Assembly (NCBI GenBank): GCA_963989385.1
Contig: OZ022501.1
Coordinates: forward strand, 96,952,979-97,016,978
DNA: 64,000 nt
Direction: 5' to 3'
Origin: Ctena decussata
Lineage: Eukaryota > Mollusca > Bivalvia > Lucinida > Lucinidae
How positions within the stretch are numbered: the first letter of the stretch is position 1; the number at the start of each line of letters is the position of its first letter. The notes beneath the pieces were generated by a model, which was given only the letters and a program-made list of their open reading frames with translations, was not told the DNA's origin and ran no database searches. Position numbers and translations under genes: made by a program. Shown piece by piece: positions 44,531-54,553 of the stretch.

Positions 44531-45945
44531 AATTCACATTGAAGACTTTATAGTAAGCATATAGATTCTTCAGGATAAATGGCATGGGTATGAAATAAAC
44601 ATGAAGTCTGATGCATTCAATTTTTTTTGTACCTTTAATAAATATTTGAAATTCTACACAGCCATAAAATATCATATTTCAAGAAGTTTTCCACCCACTA
44701 CTACTCGAGTGATTTTTGTCTGATCAGCTGTTGTGGTAATATTTAGAACAGATGCATATTTTACCAATTAAAACTGGGTCATGAGAAAAGGTGCCTTCGC
44801 CCAGGTGCATCTGTATTTTGGTCACCATTTTTACAAAAAGGAGACAACTAACAAAGTATTTCTTTGCCCTGTAGGTGGATCAGGGCCACTCTTGATGGCA
44901 AATATATTCTTACTTATCCTGTGCCTTAATCCTGACAAATTTTTCCCAATCCCATCAACATTTGCACACTGCCTTCGATGCATGGCTACATCTAGGGAGA
45001 TTACTCTAATTTAGAAATATTTGTCCCCTTCTCACAGGCAGCTACTCCAAAAGAGTTTTCCCTTTAAGAGGTGTTCCCTCATGCAGTAGGGATTCATCCT
45101 ACGGGGAGATCACTCTTATCGAGAAATGTTTGTCTTCTGCTCATAAAGGGCTACTCTGACAGAATTCTTTCTTTTATGAGTAGCCCCATCCCCACCCCAT
45201 CTCCTGCTTGAAATTGGCCCCAATATAGGCTGAAATACTGTCTGCTGTCACAAGGGGCTGTTAAACCCAAAACAACAACAACAACACAACCACTTGAAAC
45301 CTTCCCTCCCCTGCAGAAGGGAACTACCCTGATAAGGTTGTCTCCTTGGAAAAGGTGACCCAAGCAAAAAGGTGAGTATCTAGATATCTTTAGACAACTT
45401 TTCATGTAAAGTGGCTCATTTAATTTTTAAAATAACGTTCCAGTACATAAGAACACAGTTAAAATCATTTCATAAACTTAAGCTTTAAATCACTAAAATA
45501 TATCACAGTCAAGTAAATAAATAAATAAATGGACGGAATCCTATCTATAAAAGACCACAGAAATTCTTGAAAATGATAGGTTCAACACAGATACACAATG
45601 AGATATGTGCACTGTTTGAGCTGTAAACATTTTGCTAAATACTGTAATATTTAACAAACAAAAATTTGTGATTTAGCAGTCAGTAATTCATAATTTTTTC
45701 ATAGAAGCATGGCAATTCTCTGAATCATGGGATCACCAGATCATGTGACTTGTTTTGAGTGATCCAGGGATCAGGGAATATACACAAGAATACAGTAAAC
45801 TCACAATTTTAAAAGTGTATATATATACTGTAAGAACTATGGAAAGAAGCTACCAATTGGGATACTGTCCCAATATCCTAGTTATTTCTGTAAAGGACTT
45901 TTCTATCTTTTAGTAGTACGGGTACACTACCATGTTTTTAACCAT
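44531..45945. other. Nothing recognised
   Basis: Intergenic, AT-rich, with short fragments (45020-45370) of the AAAGAATTTGCTCC repeat family. No gene seen. Confidence 0.35.
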
Positions 45946-46088
45946 GCCCCGAGTTTATAAAACCTGAGTACATTCTCAAACTCAAAATAAAGCACACTGA
46001 TTGGCTGCTTCTGAGCACATGGTCGGAAGCAGCCAATCAGTGGGCTTTATTTTGAGTTTGAGATTATTGTCAAGTTTTATAACCTCGA
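45946..46088. repeat. Hairpin repeat, GCCCCGAGTTTATAAAAC family, copy 2
   Basis: Same core as 7971-8118 (TGATTGGCTGCTTCTGAGCA and inverse), slightly more diverged. Confidence 0.78.
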
Positions 46089-46089
46089 A

Positions 46090-46255
46090 CCCATTTTACA
46101 AAGGCAGATGACTTCTGTTTATTTTCTTGGGCACTGAAACCCTTTCTAAAAGGCATCTGCTCATGCAGAGAAAATTCTCTCCTTCAAGAGTTGACCCCAC
46201 TGAGAAAGAGGGTAAAATGGAAAACAATAGAGTTGCTTCCCTTATAAAGTGTACC
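46090..46255. repeat. Dispersed repeat fragment
   Basis: AGAGAAAATTCTCTCCTTCA, TAGAGTTGCTTCCCTTATAA; diverged copy of the 44330 family. Confidence 0.35.
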
Positions 46256-46707
46256 CACTGACTGTAAACTCTGACAAGTCTATCGATCATTTAAAGAATT
46301 GTTACATATAACTATTTGCTTTATTTGCTTTAATAGGTGTGCCTGTCCTTATACGTTAATTTTTATGATAATAATTGGGTTTGTAATAAAAAAAAAAGTA
46401 TGAGCTATCAATAAGCTGAGCAGTAATTTGTAAGGCATATTCACTTGGAATGCCACAACTTCTTTATATTACTATAGTACAGGGACTGAAGGGTACTCAA
46501 AACATGAGGTTGCAAAACAATGTGTCCCAGTATCTTTAGTTTATGAAATCTTCTAAACAGGTTCATGGTACCTGGACAAATTATGTTTCAAAATCAACAG
46601 TTTAAAACCCACCGTTAGTCAATAAACAGATATAAAAATTAAAACAATTTAAAGCAGTATCTGCAATTACATAATACAATAGTTTACTTGTGTGTTTTAA
46701 GAATAAC

Positions 46708-48606
46708 CAGAGGACCCATGGTCCTATATCGCTCACCTGAGCACTGAGGTTATGGTGAAAAAACTTAAGTTGTCACAGCAACAAAACCACACGTACAACA
46801 GCAATAAACACACCATTTATGTAGAGGATATTATCACAACAATTTATGCAAAAAATATTCAGCTTTATCCCCCTTTATGGCTTCTGAGAAGAAGATTTCT
46901 GGATAAAAAAATGAAAATCTGTTCCTTTCAGTCGCAATGGCAACCAACCAAACTCAGGGATTTAGGTAAAATTCATATGGTTGGGAGAGGACTTCTCAAG
47001 GAACATTTCTGTAAAACTTTTGTCAAAATATCTGCCGTAACACAGAAATAAATGCAAAATTTCCAATTTCCCCATTGTAAGTCTATGGAAACTCTACATT
47101 GCCATAGCAACAAATCCACATGAGCAACAGTAAAATAAAACATAATTTAGGTAGAAGCTAATGTCATTAACATGTATGCAAAGTATCAGCTTTATCCCTC
47201 TTATGGCTTCTGAGGAGAAGATTTTGTAATATTTTTTTCAAAATTGACCTTTTATTTTGCCATAGCAACCAATCAAATTCAGGGATTTGGACACAATTCA
47301 TATGAATCATAGAGGACTACTCAAGTAACATTTTTTTTAAAAAAATCTAAATAACTGGAGTGAGACAGCAAAAATTGCAAATTTTCCCTTTCCCCATTAT
47401 AAGTCAACGGAAACTATAAGTTGCTATAGCAACCAGAGTTCTTAAGGGATTGGAAGAAACAACACAATTTATGTAGAGGCTAATGTCATTAATATGTATG
47501 CAAAGTGTCAGCTTCATAACCCATATGCCTTCTGAGAAGAAGATTTTTTAATATTTTTTTCTAAAATTTACCCTATATTTTGCCATGGCAACCAATCAAA
47601 TTCTGCGATTAGGTCAAAATTCATATGAATAATAGAGGACTACTTAAGAATCATTTCTGTAGAAAAAAAACAACAACAAATAACTGCAGTGAGATAGCAA
47701 AAAATTGCCAATTTCCATTTTTCCCATTATAAGTCAATGGAAATTATAAGTTGCCATAGCAACCAAACTGCAGGAGCAATTGCCATGAAAAACAGTAATT
47801 CAATAGAGGCTAGTATTAAGATCCTTTCTGTGGTGTTTGAGCTTTATTGGCCACACAGTTTCTGCAGAGATGATTTTTTTTATTATTTCTATATCTTTAA
47901 CTCTTCGGTTGCAACGGCAACCAGCCAAACTGTGAAATTTGCCTAAATTTAATAAGGCTGGTTGAGGACTACTCAAGGAACATTTCTATGAAAGTTTTGT
48001 CAAAATATCTGCAGCTACATAGCAATAAATGCAAATTTTCCATTTTGCCATTATAAGTCAATGGCAACTTTAAGTTCCCATAACAACCAAACTGCTAAAG
48101 CAATTGCCAAGAAAAACAGTACTTTTATAGAGGCTAGTACTAAGATCCTTCCTGTGAAGTTTGAGCTTTATTGGTTGCATAGTTTCTGAGGAGATGATTT
48201 TTGAATATTTTTTCTATTTTTAACCATTCGGTTGCCATGGCAACCAGCCAAATTGTGCAATCTACATAAATTTCATGTGGTTAATAGAGGGACTACTCAA
48301 GAAACATTTCTGTAAAAGTTTTGTCAAAATATCAGCAGTGACATAGCAATAAATGCAAAATTTCAATTTTTCCAATATAAGACAATGGCAACTTTAAGTT
48401 GTCATAGCAACCAAAGTTCTGAAGGGATTTGGATAAAAAACAGTATTATTGGTTCCCTCTGCCTATAGATGCTACATATGAAATTTGGTAACAATGGGCC
48501 TTGTAGTTTCAGAGGAGATGTCGTTTGAAAATATTGATGGACGGACAGACAGATGACGGACGGACTGATGACGGATGCCTGCCTATACTATAAGCTCACC
48601 TGTGAG
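46708..48606 (+). mobile_element. Tandem-unit element with eleven X-box-like palindromes
   Basis: Left end CAGAGGACCCATGGTCCT hairpin then GCTCACCTGAGC (46731-46742), as in ACAAGA-class elements. The interior is about eleven ~163-bp units, each with a GTTGCCATRGCAAC-like palindrome. Tail GGACGGACAGACAGATGACG then AAGCTCACCTGTGAG, an altered right end. It starts 141 bp 3' of the CC2D2A stop. Confidence 0.72.
48231..48244. promoter_or_regulatory. Perfect X-box-like palindrome GTTGCCATGGCAAC
   Basis: Best of eleven similar 14-mers in the array at 46769-48411. It equals the consensus palindrome bound by RFX transcription factors. Binding here is not shown. Confidence 0.45.
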
Positions 48607-48746
48607 TCCGTTCAAAAGCAGTTCACATGCATTAAAGCCAGTTTTCTCAAAGCAATATATAGAAATGATTCTACAAAACCAAAATCTAAGTTTCTTTTCT
48701 ACATTTTGATCTATTAGCTTCTAAGTTCTAGAGTTTTTATGACTAT

Positions 48747-48935
48747 CTATCTTGTCCTCAGCAGGGAAGCTACATAGACCCAGACAGACAACACTGAGTT
48801 GGGATACGGGTGCACATAAACTGCCAGGGCAAATTCAACATCACTTGACTCCTGGGCGTGTACTCCTGTAGAGTAGACAGTCTCTACGATAGGGCCCATC
48901 TCTGTAAATGGCATGTTGATAGGAAACCCAGACAC
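48747..48935 (-). CDS. CC2D2A: CC2D2A last coding exon with stop codon
   Basis: 63 codons: [62 protein letters not shown], then TAG at 48747-48749. The FPINMP, STGVH and [20 protein letters not shown] stretches are the most conserved C-terminal features of CC2D2A. Acceptor ATATTACAG. The 3' end of the transcript runs into a repeat array; no polyadenylation signal was assigned. Confidence 0.93.
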   Translation of the reverse strand: MSGFPINMPFTEMGPIVETVYSTGVHAQESSDVEFALAVYVHPYPNSVLSVWVYVASLLRTR

Positions 48936-48978
48936 CTGTAATATATAAGAATCACTTACATGTGTGATATATGTAATA

Positions 48979-49154
48979 CAGTAGAACTTCAATGGCTCGA
49001 ACTCTGATGGCTCGTTCACTCTGCCTGGCTAGAACTCTTTTTTGGTCCCTAGAGGTCACTTTATATGGAAACTAACCCTGGATGGCTAGAACTACCCTTG
49101 GCTGGAACTAATTTTCATGGTCCCAAGCCTGTTCGAGCCAACGAAGTTCTACTG
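48979..49154. mobile_element. pogo/Tigger-like MITE, 176 bp, TA TSD
   Basis: 24-bp TIRs CAGTAGAACTTCAATGGCTC with two mismatches, flanked by TA. Lies 43 bp upstream of the last CC2D2A exon (48935). Partial copy at 27290. Confidence 0.8.
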
Positions 49155-49182
49155 TATATCAGAATCACTTACATGTGTGATA

Positions 49183-49420
49183 TGAGCCGCTACACCAGAA
49201 AACCAACAAAGTGGTTGTGCGCCCAGCGTAGACTTATATCAGCCTGGGCATCCGCCCAGTCCAATCAGACTCTTCGTTAAGCGCTTAAAGGGTAGCTGAG
49301 GGTCTAAGCTACCTCCATGCGGACAGCGAAGACTCTGATCAGACTGGGCGGATGCCCAGGCTGATCTGAGTCTGCGCTGGGCGCACAACCACATTGTTGG
49401 TTTTCTCGTGTCGCGGCTCA
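49183..49420. mobile_element. TGAGCC foldback MITE copy
   Basis: TGAGCCGCTACACCAGAAAA to inverse, 238 bp, flanked by TA. Confidence 0.83.
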
Positions 49421-49643
49421 TATATGTAATGTATTTATTTGCCTACAAAATGGGGTTTTCATAATTTTGCCTCTTCAGAATGACCCAAAATACCTGAATC
49501 AGTCTCAAGACATTTTACTATAAAATGCTTTTTTCCTTTAAAAAAAACCCTCAAATATCTAGATCTGTCTAATAAGACGTATCTAAATTTTTTTTCAGGC
49601 TGTTTTGGAATATAAAAAACCCAATCTTATAACGCAAGAAATA

Positions 49644-49878
49644 TGAGCAGCAACACGAAAAAACCAACAAAGTGGTTGTGTGCCAAGTGCAGACTCAGAT
49701 CAGCCTGGGCATCCGCCCAGTCTGATCAGACTCTTCACTAAGCGCTTAAAGCGCAGCTAAGGGTCTAAGCTACTTCCATGTGGACAGCATAGACTCTGAT
49801 CAGACTGGTCAGGCTAATCTGAGTCTCTGTGGACAGACATGACATGCCACTTTGTTGGTTTTGCCATGTCACGGCTCG
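49644..49878. mobile_element. TGAGCC foldback MITE copy
   Basis: TGAGCAGCAACACGAAAAAA to inverse (GGCTCG end), 235 bp, flanked by TA. Part of the second GGGCGGATGCCCAGG arm is lost. Confidence 0.8.
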
Positions 49879-49890
49879 TATGGTAGTAAC

Positions 49891-50904
49891 ACAAGAATTC
49901 CGCGCAATGCGGTGTCTCGCCTGCTGGCGCTTTGTCACAAAACAGAGCTAAATAAGCAAAGATGTATGAATGAACCAAGTTTCATGGCTCTAGCCCTTAC
50001 AGTTTCTGAGAAACAGACTAAATGCGTAAACTTGCCAAAAAATTACAAAGTCAGCCAACCGTAAAATGTTGATAAAGACTCAATATCGATGATAACTTTG
50101 AGTTCTTCTCTTCCAGATGAATGCATGGCCCAAGTTACATGGCTCTAGCCCTTATAGTTTCTGAGTAACAGACCTTAGCGCAAAAACTTGACAAAAAATT
50201 GCGAAGTCAGTCAACCATAAAATGTATGTCAAGAGTTAATACAGATGATGGCTTTGAAAGTTACTCTTTCAGATGTATGCATGGCCCAAGTTTCATGGCT
50301 CTAGCCCTTATAGTTTCTGAGAAAATGACCTAAACGCAAAAACTCAACAAAAAATTGCAAAGTCATTCAACCGTAAAATCTAGGTCAAGACACAACATTG
50401 ATGATGGCTTTCAGTTGTACTCTTCCAGATGTATGCATGACCCAAGTTTCACGGCTCTAACCCTTATAGTTTCTGAGAAAATGACCTAAACGAAAAAACT
50501 CTACAAAAGTCAACAAAAAATTGCGAGGTCAGTCAACCATAAAATCTAGGTCAAGACTCAACATTGATGATGGCTTTCAGCTGTACTCTTCCAGATGTAT
50601 GCATGACTCAAGTTTCATGGCTCTAGCACTTGTAGTTTCTGAGAAAATGACCTAAACGCAAAAACTCGACAAAAAATTGCGAAGTCAGTCAACCGTAAAA
50701 TCTAGGTCAAGACTCAACACTGATGATGGCTTTCAGATGTACTCTTCCAGATGTATGCACGACTCAAGTTTCATGGCTCTAGCCCTTATAGTTTCTGAGA
50801 AAATGACCTAAACGAAAAAACTCTACAAAAGTTTACGCCGCCGCCGCCGACACCGACACCGGAAAAGCAATACATACGTCTCGCCTCTGCTTCGCAGGCG
50901 AGAC
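49891..50904 (+). mobile_element. ACAAGA-class tandem-unit element, copy 3
   Basis: ACAAGAATT + hairpin CCGCGCAATGCGG, then GTCTCGCCTGC (49914-49924). Ends with hairpin GTCTCGCC...GGCGAGAC, containing GCAGGCGAGAC (50894-50904), the exact inverse. Five ~145-bp units (CAAGTTTCATGGCTCTAGCC, GTTTCTGAGAAAATGACCTA). Tail GCCGCCGCCGCCGACACCGA. Confidence 0.78.
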
Positions 50905-50944
50905 AAAAACCTCAATGTGTATGAGTACACCATCATGTTTTTCT

Positions 50945-51125
50945 GAAACTGTTTCAAAGGACAATGACTTTTGTGACTTTATGTTTCCTTTCTCTGGACA
51001 ATTAGGTCTGCTCTTAAAGGCATGAATTTGCTCCTATGGGAGCAAATTCTTTCCTTTAAGAGCTGACCTATATTGAGAAGGGAGGCAAGAATCAAAATGG
51101 TTGGTTGCTTACCCAGAAGGTAGAC
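50945..51125. repeat. Dispersed repeat with hairpin GAATTTGCTCC
   Basis: CTCTTAAAGGCATGAATTTG CTCCTATGGGAG CAAATTCTTTCCTTTAAGAG forms a 60-bp hairpin at 51012-51063. Same family as 44330 and 26755. Confidence 0.6.
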
Positions 51126-51346
51126 ACATTCATCTGATCATCAAGCCATAATGTGCATGGATGTAAGACTGCACAAGTTCATAGCTGGCACAGACATGTG
51201 CAAGTTGTAAACAGCATTCATTCACAGGGTGATAGTTGAATCCACAGGCTGATGTGGACACCTGTAGTTCATAACTGCATAAAAGTAAGCTCAGAATGAT
51301 GTGTCTTGAAGGTGTATCTATACTAGTAGTAATAGATTCTACTGAC

Positions 51347-51422
51347 CTTGTAAGTGCTGAAGGACTGCTCCAACTCATGAATATGTTGTTCTCCAACTGA
51401 CTTTCCACAGTTCTCTTCAAGG
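51347..51422 (-). CDS. CC2D2A: CC2D2A coding exon
   Basis: 76 nt: one nucleotide completing an Ile codon, then LEENCGKSVGEQHIHELEQS, FSTYK. Acceptor CCTTCAG, donor GTCAGT. Weakly conserved, but the phase fits both neighbours (LLP-I-LEE... and ...TYK-VSGFP). The open frame seen over this region in another phase (51130-51441) is a shadow. Confidence 0.85.
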
Positions 51423-51908
51423 CTGAAGGTATAATATACATGTATTTTTATTAGCAAATAGCAATGCACTTTTCCATTTCTGAATTATAGTAGTATTTTG
51501 CTCTGTGAAGATATTTTCAATGTGTTCTGAGTACCATACATGTAGATTGATTGATTTGTTGCTTTACGTCCATGGTAAACAACTATGACCATGTCGGGAC
51601 TGTCAGACATCCTAACCACACTATTCCTGGGCAGGCTTAGACCTCCTAAGCGGTTAACCAGTACTAAGTGCACATACTTCCGCCAGTAACTGAGAACTTG
51701 AGTACCCATAGAGATCTTTTGACAGAACAAAGGAAATCATGCTATTTCTTGAACTGCTTGAACTTAGAATTGTTTACAAAATTCTTAACTGCTGGTTTGA
51801 AGGTTCATGAGGAGTGTGTACTGATGTACTCCCATTATGCACATGCTCTGACTGACAGTGTCGCTATTTAAATCCCAACATCAACTCACACCCTTATTCA
51901 GGCCTCCT

Positions 51909-52118
51909 GGCCCCGAGGTTATAAAACTTTTTTCGTGCTCAACTCAGCTGAGCATGAAATTTTCTCTGCTTTTCATATTCATAAGCAGAGAAAATTTCAT
52001 ACTCAGTTAAACTGAGCAAGAAAACAACTGTACTTATCAGTAATTTGCTATTTATTAGCAGGTAACATTTCATGCTCAGCTGAGTTGAGCATGAAAAAAG
52101 TTTTATAACCTTGGGGCC
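51909..52118. repeat. Hairpin repeat, GGCCCCGAGGTTATAAAACT family, different core
   Basis: Shares the outer 20 bp with 7971-8118 but the core is TGCTCAACTCAGCTGAGCAT arms and a GCAGAGAAAATTTCAT inner hairpin. Confidence 0.78.
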
Positions 52119-52580
52119 CGGTGTGCTTGTCCCAGATTCACTACATAGATGACTGCTGCTCAGTTATAGTGCCAAAGGTGGCAAATTCTTATCACCATTT
52201 GGCCAACCAGGGACTGGAAAACTGTCAACCCAGCAGTGAATGGGTTTTTCTTTGAATCAGCGAAGAATAAGGCAGTGAAAGGACAGGAATGGGCTCTATC
52301 TCTCTAACCCCGACTGACTCTATGGCCAATAGGCTACTGAAAATCCTGACCTTTAGATTTTTGCAGTAGTTTTGGATTGGACTTTATAAATACAGAAATG
52401 AACAACAAGAGCTGTCGCCTGACAGCATATCTTGCCTGAATTGGTGCTTGCCCATCACACAGCCGCTATGGTGGTGTGGACTGCTACGCATAAAACTTCA
52501 GGCAAGCATGTCCATAATGAAAACACATTTATAAACAAAAGGTATCTCAGAAATAAGTCTTGAAATAAAACTAAAATAAA

Positions 52581-53325
52581 ACAAGAAATGTTACAGTGTG
52601 TAACAAATGCCCCCGAAGGCCCCTTAAACTGACATTTGAGTCCTGGTTGTGACCCTGACCTTGGATTTGGGATCATAAATATTGTGTATAACACACCTCC
52701 TCATTATGGTTTACCTTTCTGTGAAGTTTGATGAAAGTCGCTTCAGCAGATTTAAAGTTATCCCAGAGGCAAGATTTGACCTTTGACTCCTGATTGCGAC
52801 CTTGACCTTGAACGTGGTAACCTAAATCTTATGTGTGACACACCTTCTCATTATGCTCCATCTTTCTGTGAAGTTTCATTTCATTTGCTTCAGTAGTTTA
52901 TAAGTTATTCCTGAGACACGATTTTGAGACACAATTTGACCTTTGACCCAACCGTGGCCTTGACCTTGGGTGTAGGGACCTAAGTCTTGTGCGCGACACA
53001 CCTTCTTATTATGCTTTATCTATCTGTATACTTTCATCAAATTTGCTTCAGTAGTTTTAAAGTTATCGCTGAGACACGATTTTAAGACACAATTTGACCT
53101 CTGACCCAATTGTGGCCTTGACCTTGGGTGTAGGGACCTAAGTCTTATGCGCGACACACCTTCACATTATCCTTTATCTATCTGTGAAGTTTCATCAAAT
53201 TTGCTTCAGTAGTTTTAAAGTTATAGCTGAGACACGATTTGTAACGGACGGACGGAAAGACGGGACGGACGGATGGACGGTGCGATTTTAATATGCCACC
53301 CGAAGCTCCTTCGGGGGCATAAAAA
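52581..53325 (+). mobile_element. ACAAGA-class element, copy 5, nested in copy 4
   Basis: ACAAGAAA + hairpin TGTTACAGTGTGTAACA, then ATGCCCCCGAAGG (52607-52619). Ends CCTTCGGGGGCAT (53308-53320), exact 13-nt inverse, then A-run. Units of ~160 bp with TTTGACCTTTGACCC (DR1-like). GGACGGACGGAAAGACGGGA tail. Confidence 0.78.
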
Positions 53326-53379
53326 AATGAAATAAAATTTCAAAGTCCATGAGCTTGAGGTAAAAAAAACTGAGGGGTA

Positions 53380-53416
53380 AGGGGGAGGGGGGAGGTGGGT
53401 GGGGGGGGGGGGGGCT
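53380..53416 (+). repeat. G-rich tract
   Basis: GGGGGAGGGGGGAGGTGGGT followed by 14 G; low complexity and G-quadruplex prone. Confidence 0.6.
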
Positions 53417-54392
53417 AGAATGTATCAAAACCCTGAACCATTATCTAACATCAGTCCAAGTATTAGTATCAACTGAGTCCATCATCGTGGCACTGTGAAA
53501 TTATGTCTTCATAGGTATAAAACTTAAACCAAAATCTTTAAGACAAAATTCTAAGTTGATGACCCTAACTTCAAGGTCATCCAGTGGGGTAAGTATAAGG
53601 TGTTTTGTGAAAACTCAAAAAAGTGTCTAACATCAGTTCAAGTATAAACTAAATCTCTGCAAAGCATTATGAATCAGTATGCAATTACAAAACTTTAATA
53701 AAGACCAAAATTTCCTAAGTCCCTGACCTTGACATCAAGGTCACTGAGTGGGGTTGGGGTAGTACTCTCTAGATCTAACTACAGTGCAAATATAAAAAAA
53801 AAATCATCTATTGGTTCAGGAGATATGTGTCTTTAAAAAACTTTAACCAAAACATCAAATCAATAAAATGACAATTTTCTATGTCCATGACCTTGACATC
53901 AAGGTCACTGAGGGGAATGGGGGTAGTACCTTCGAAAACTTTAGACCAATATCTAACTTCAGTGCAAGTATCAAAGGAATCTATCCATGGGTTAAGGAGA
54001 TATTGGGCTTTATAAAACTTTAACCAAAACATCCAGTCCAAAAAAAACTCCCAGTTTTCTAAGTCCATGACCTTGATATCAAGGTCACTGAGTGGGGTGG
54101 GGGTGGTACCCTGTTAATCTTTAGACCAATATCTAACTACAGTGCAAGTATCAAAAGAATCCATCCATGGGTTAAGGAGATATAGGTCTTTAAAAAACTT
54201 TAACCAAAACATTCAATGCGAACGCGTATGCGGACGCCGACGCCGTGGTGACAACAATAGCTCTTCCTGAACTTTCGTTCAGGCAAGCTAAAAATGAAAA
54301 ATTGTCTCTAAATCATCATCAAAACTCTTCTTCTCTACACCTCTCGTCAAGCCATAAACTTCTTAGTTTATCATCCTTCAATAGCTACTTAC

Positions 54393-54553
54393 ATAGGCAA
54401 AAGTTTTCTCATGATTTGCGTACAATGCCTGTTCCAACGTGTAATATAACGACTCCTCCAATCCATAATTTTGTTCTTCAACAAAGTCTGAATCTTCTCT
54501 TGTAGTTCTGAGACATATTCTTTCTCTGTTCGGAAGTAGTAAAGTGATTCCGG
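54393..54553 (-). CDS. CC2D2A: CC2D2A coding exon
   Basis: 161 nt coding PESLYYFRTEKEYVSELQEK, IQTLLKNKIMDWRSRYITRW, NRHCTQIMRKLLP and a split Ile. It resembles the family segment PEELMYRRTDK...L..KIMEWRPRHLTRWNRYC. Acceptor TTTCAG, donor GTAAGT. A 2.83-kb TIR element begins only 77 bp upstream of the acceptor. Confidence 0.93.

Larger units (their letters stand above)
52405..54290 (+). mobile_element. ACAAGA-class tandem-unit element, copy 4 (outer)
   Basis: ACAAGA + hairpin GCTGTCGCCTGACAGC, then CTTGCCTGAA (52431-52440). Ends CCTGAAC TTTC GTTCAGG hairpin with TTCAGGCAAG (54278-54287), exact inverse, then CTAA. Interior ~170-bp units with CCTTGACATCAAGGTCAC. A second element of the class is nested at 52581-53325. 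Confidence 0.75.

Noticed and set aside
48590..48606. Right end of the X-box array element as a canonical ACAAGA-class terminus
   Set aside because: AAGCTCACCTGTGAG is not the expected inverse of the left word; the end may be rearranged, so only the left end is claimed.
51130..51441. 103-codon minus frame as a CC2D2A exon
   Set aside because: The true exon (51347-51422) is in another phase that joins both neighbours; this frame is a shadow.
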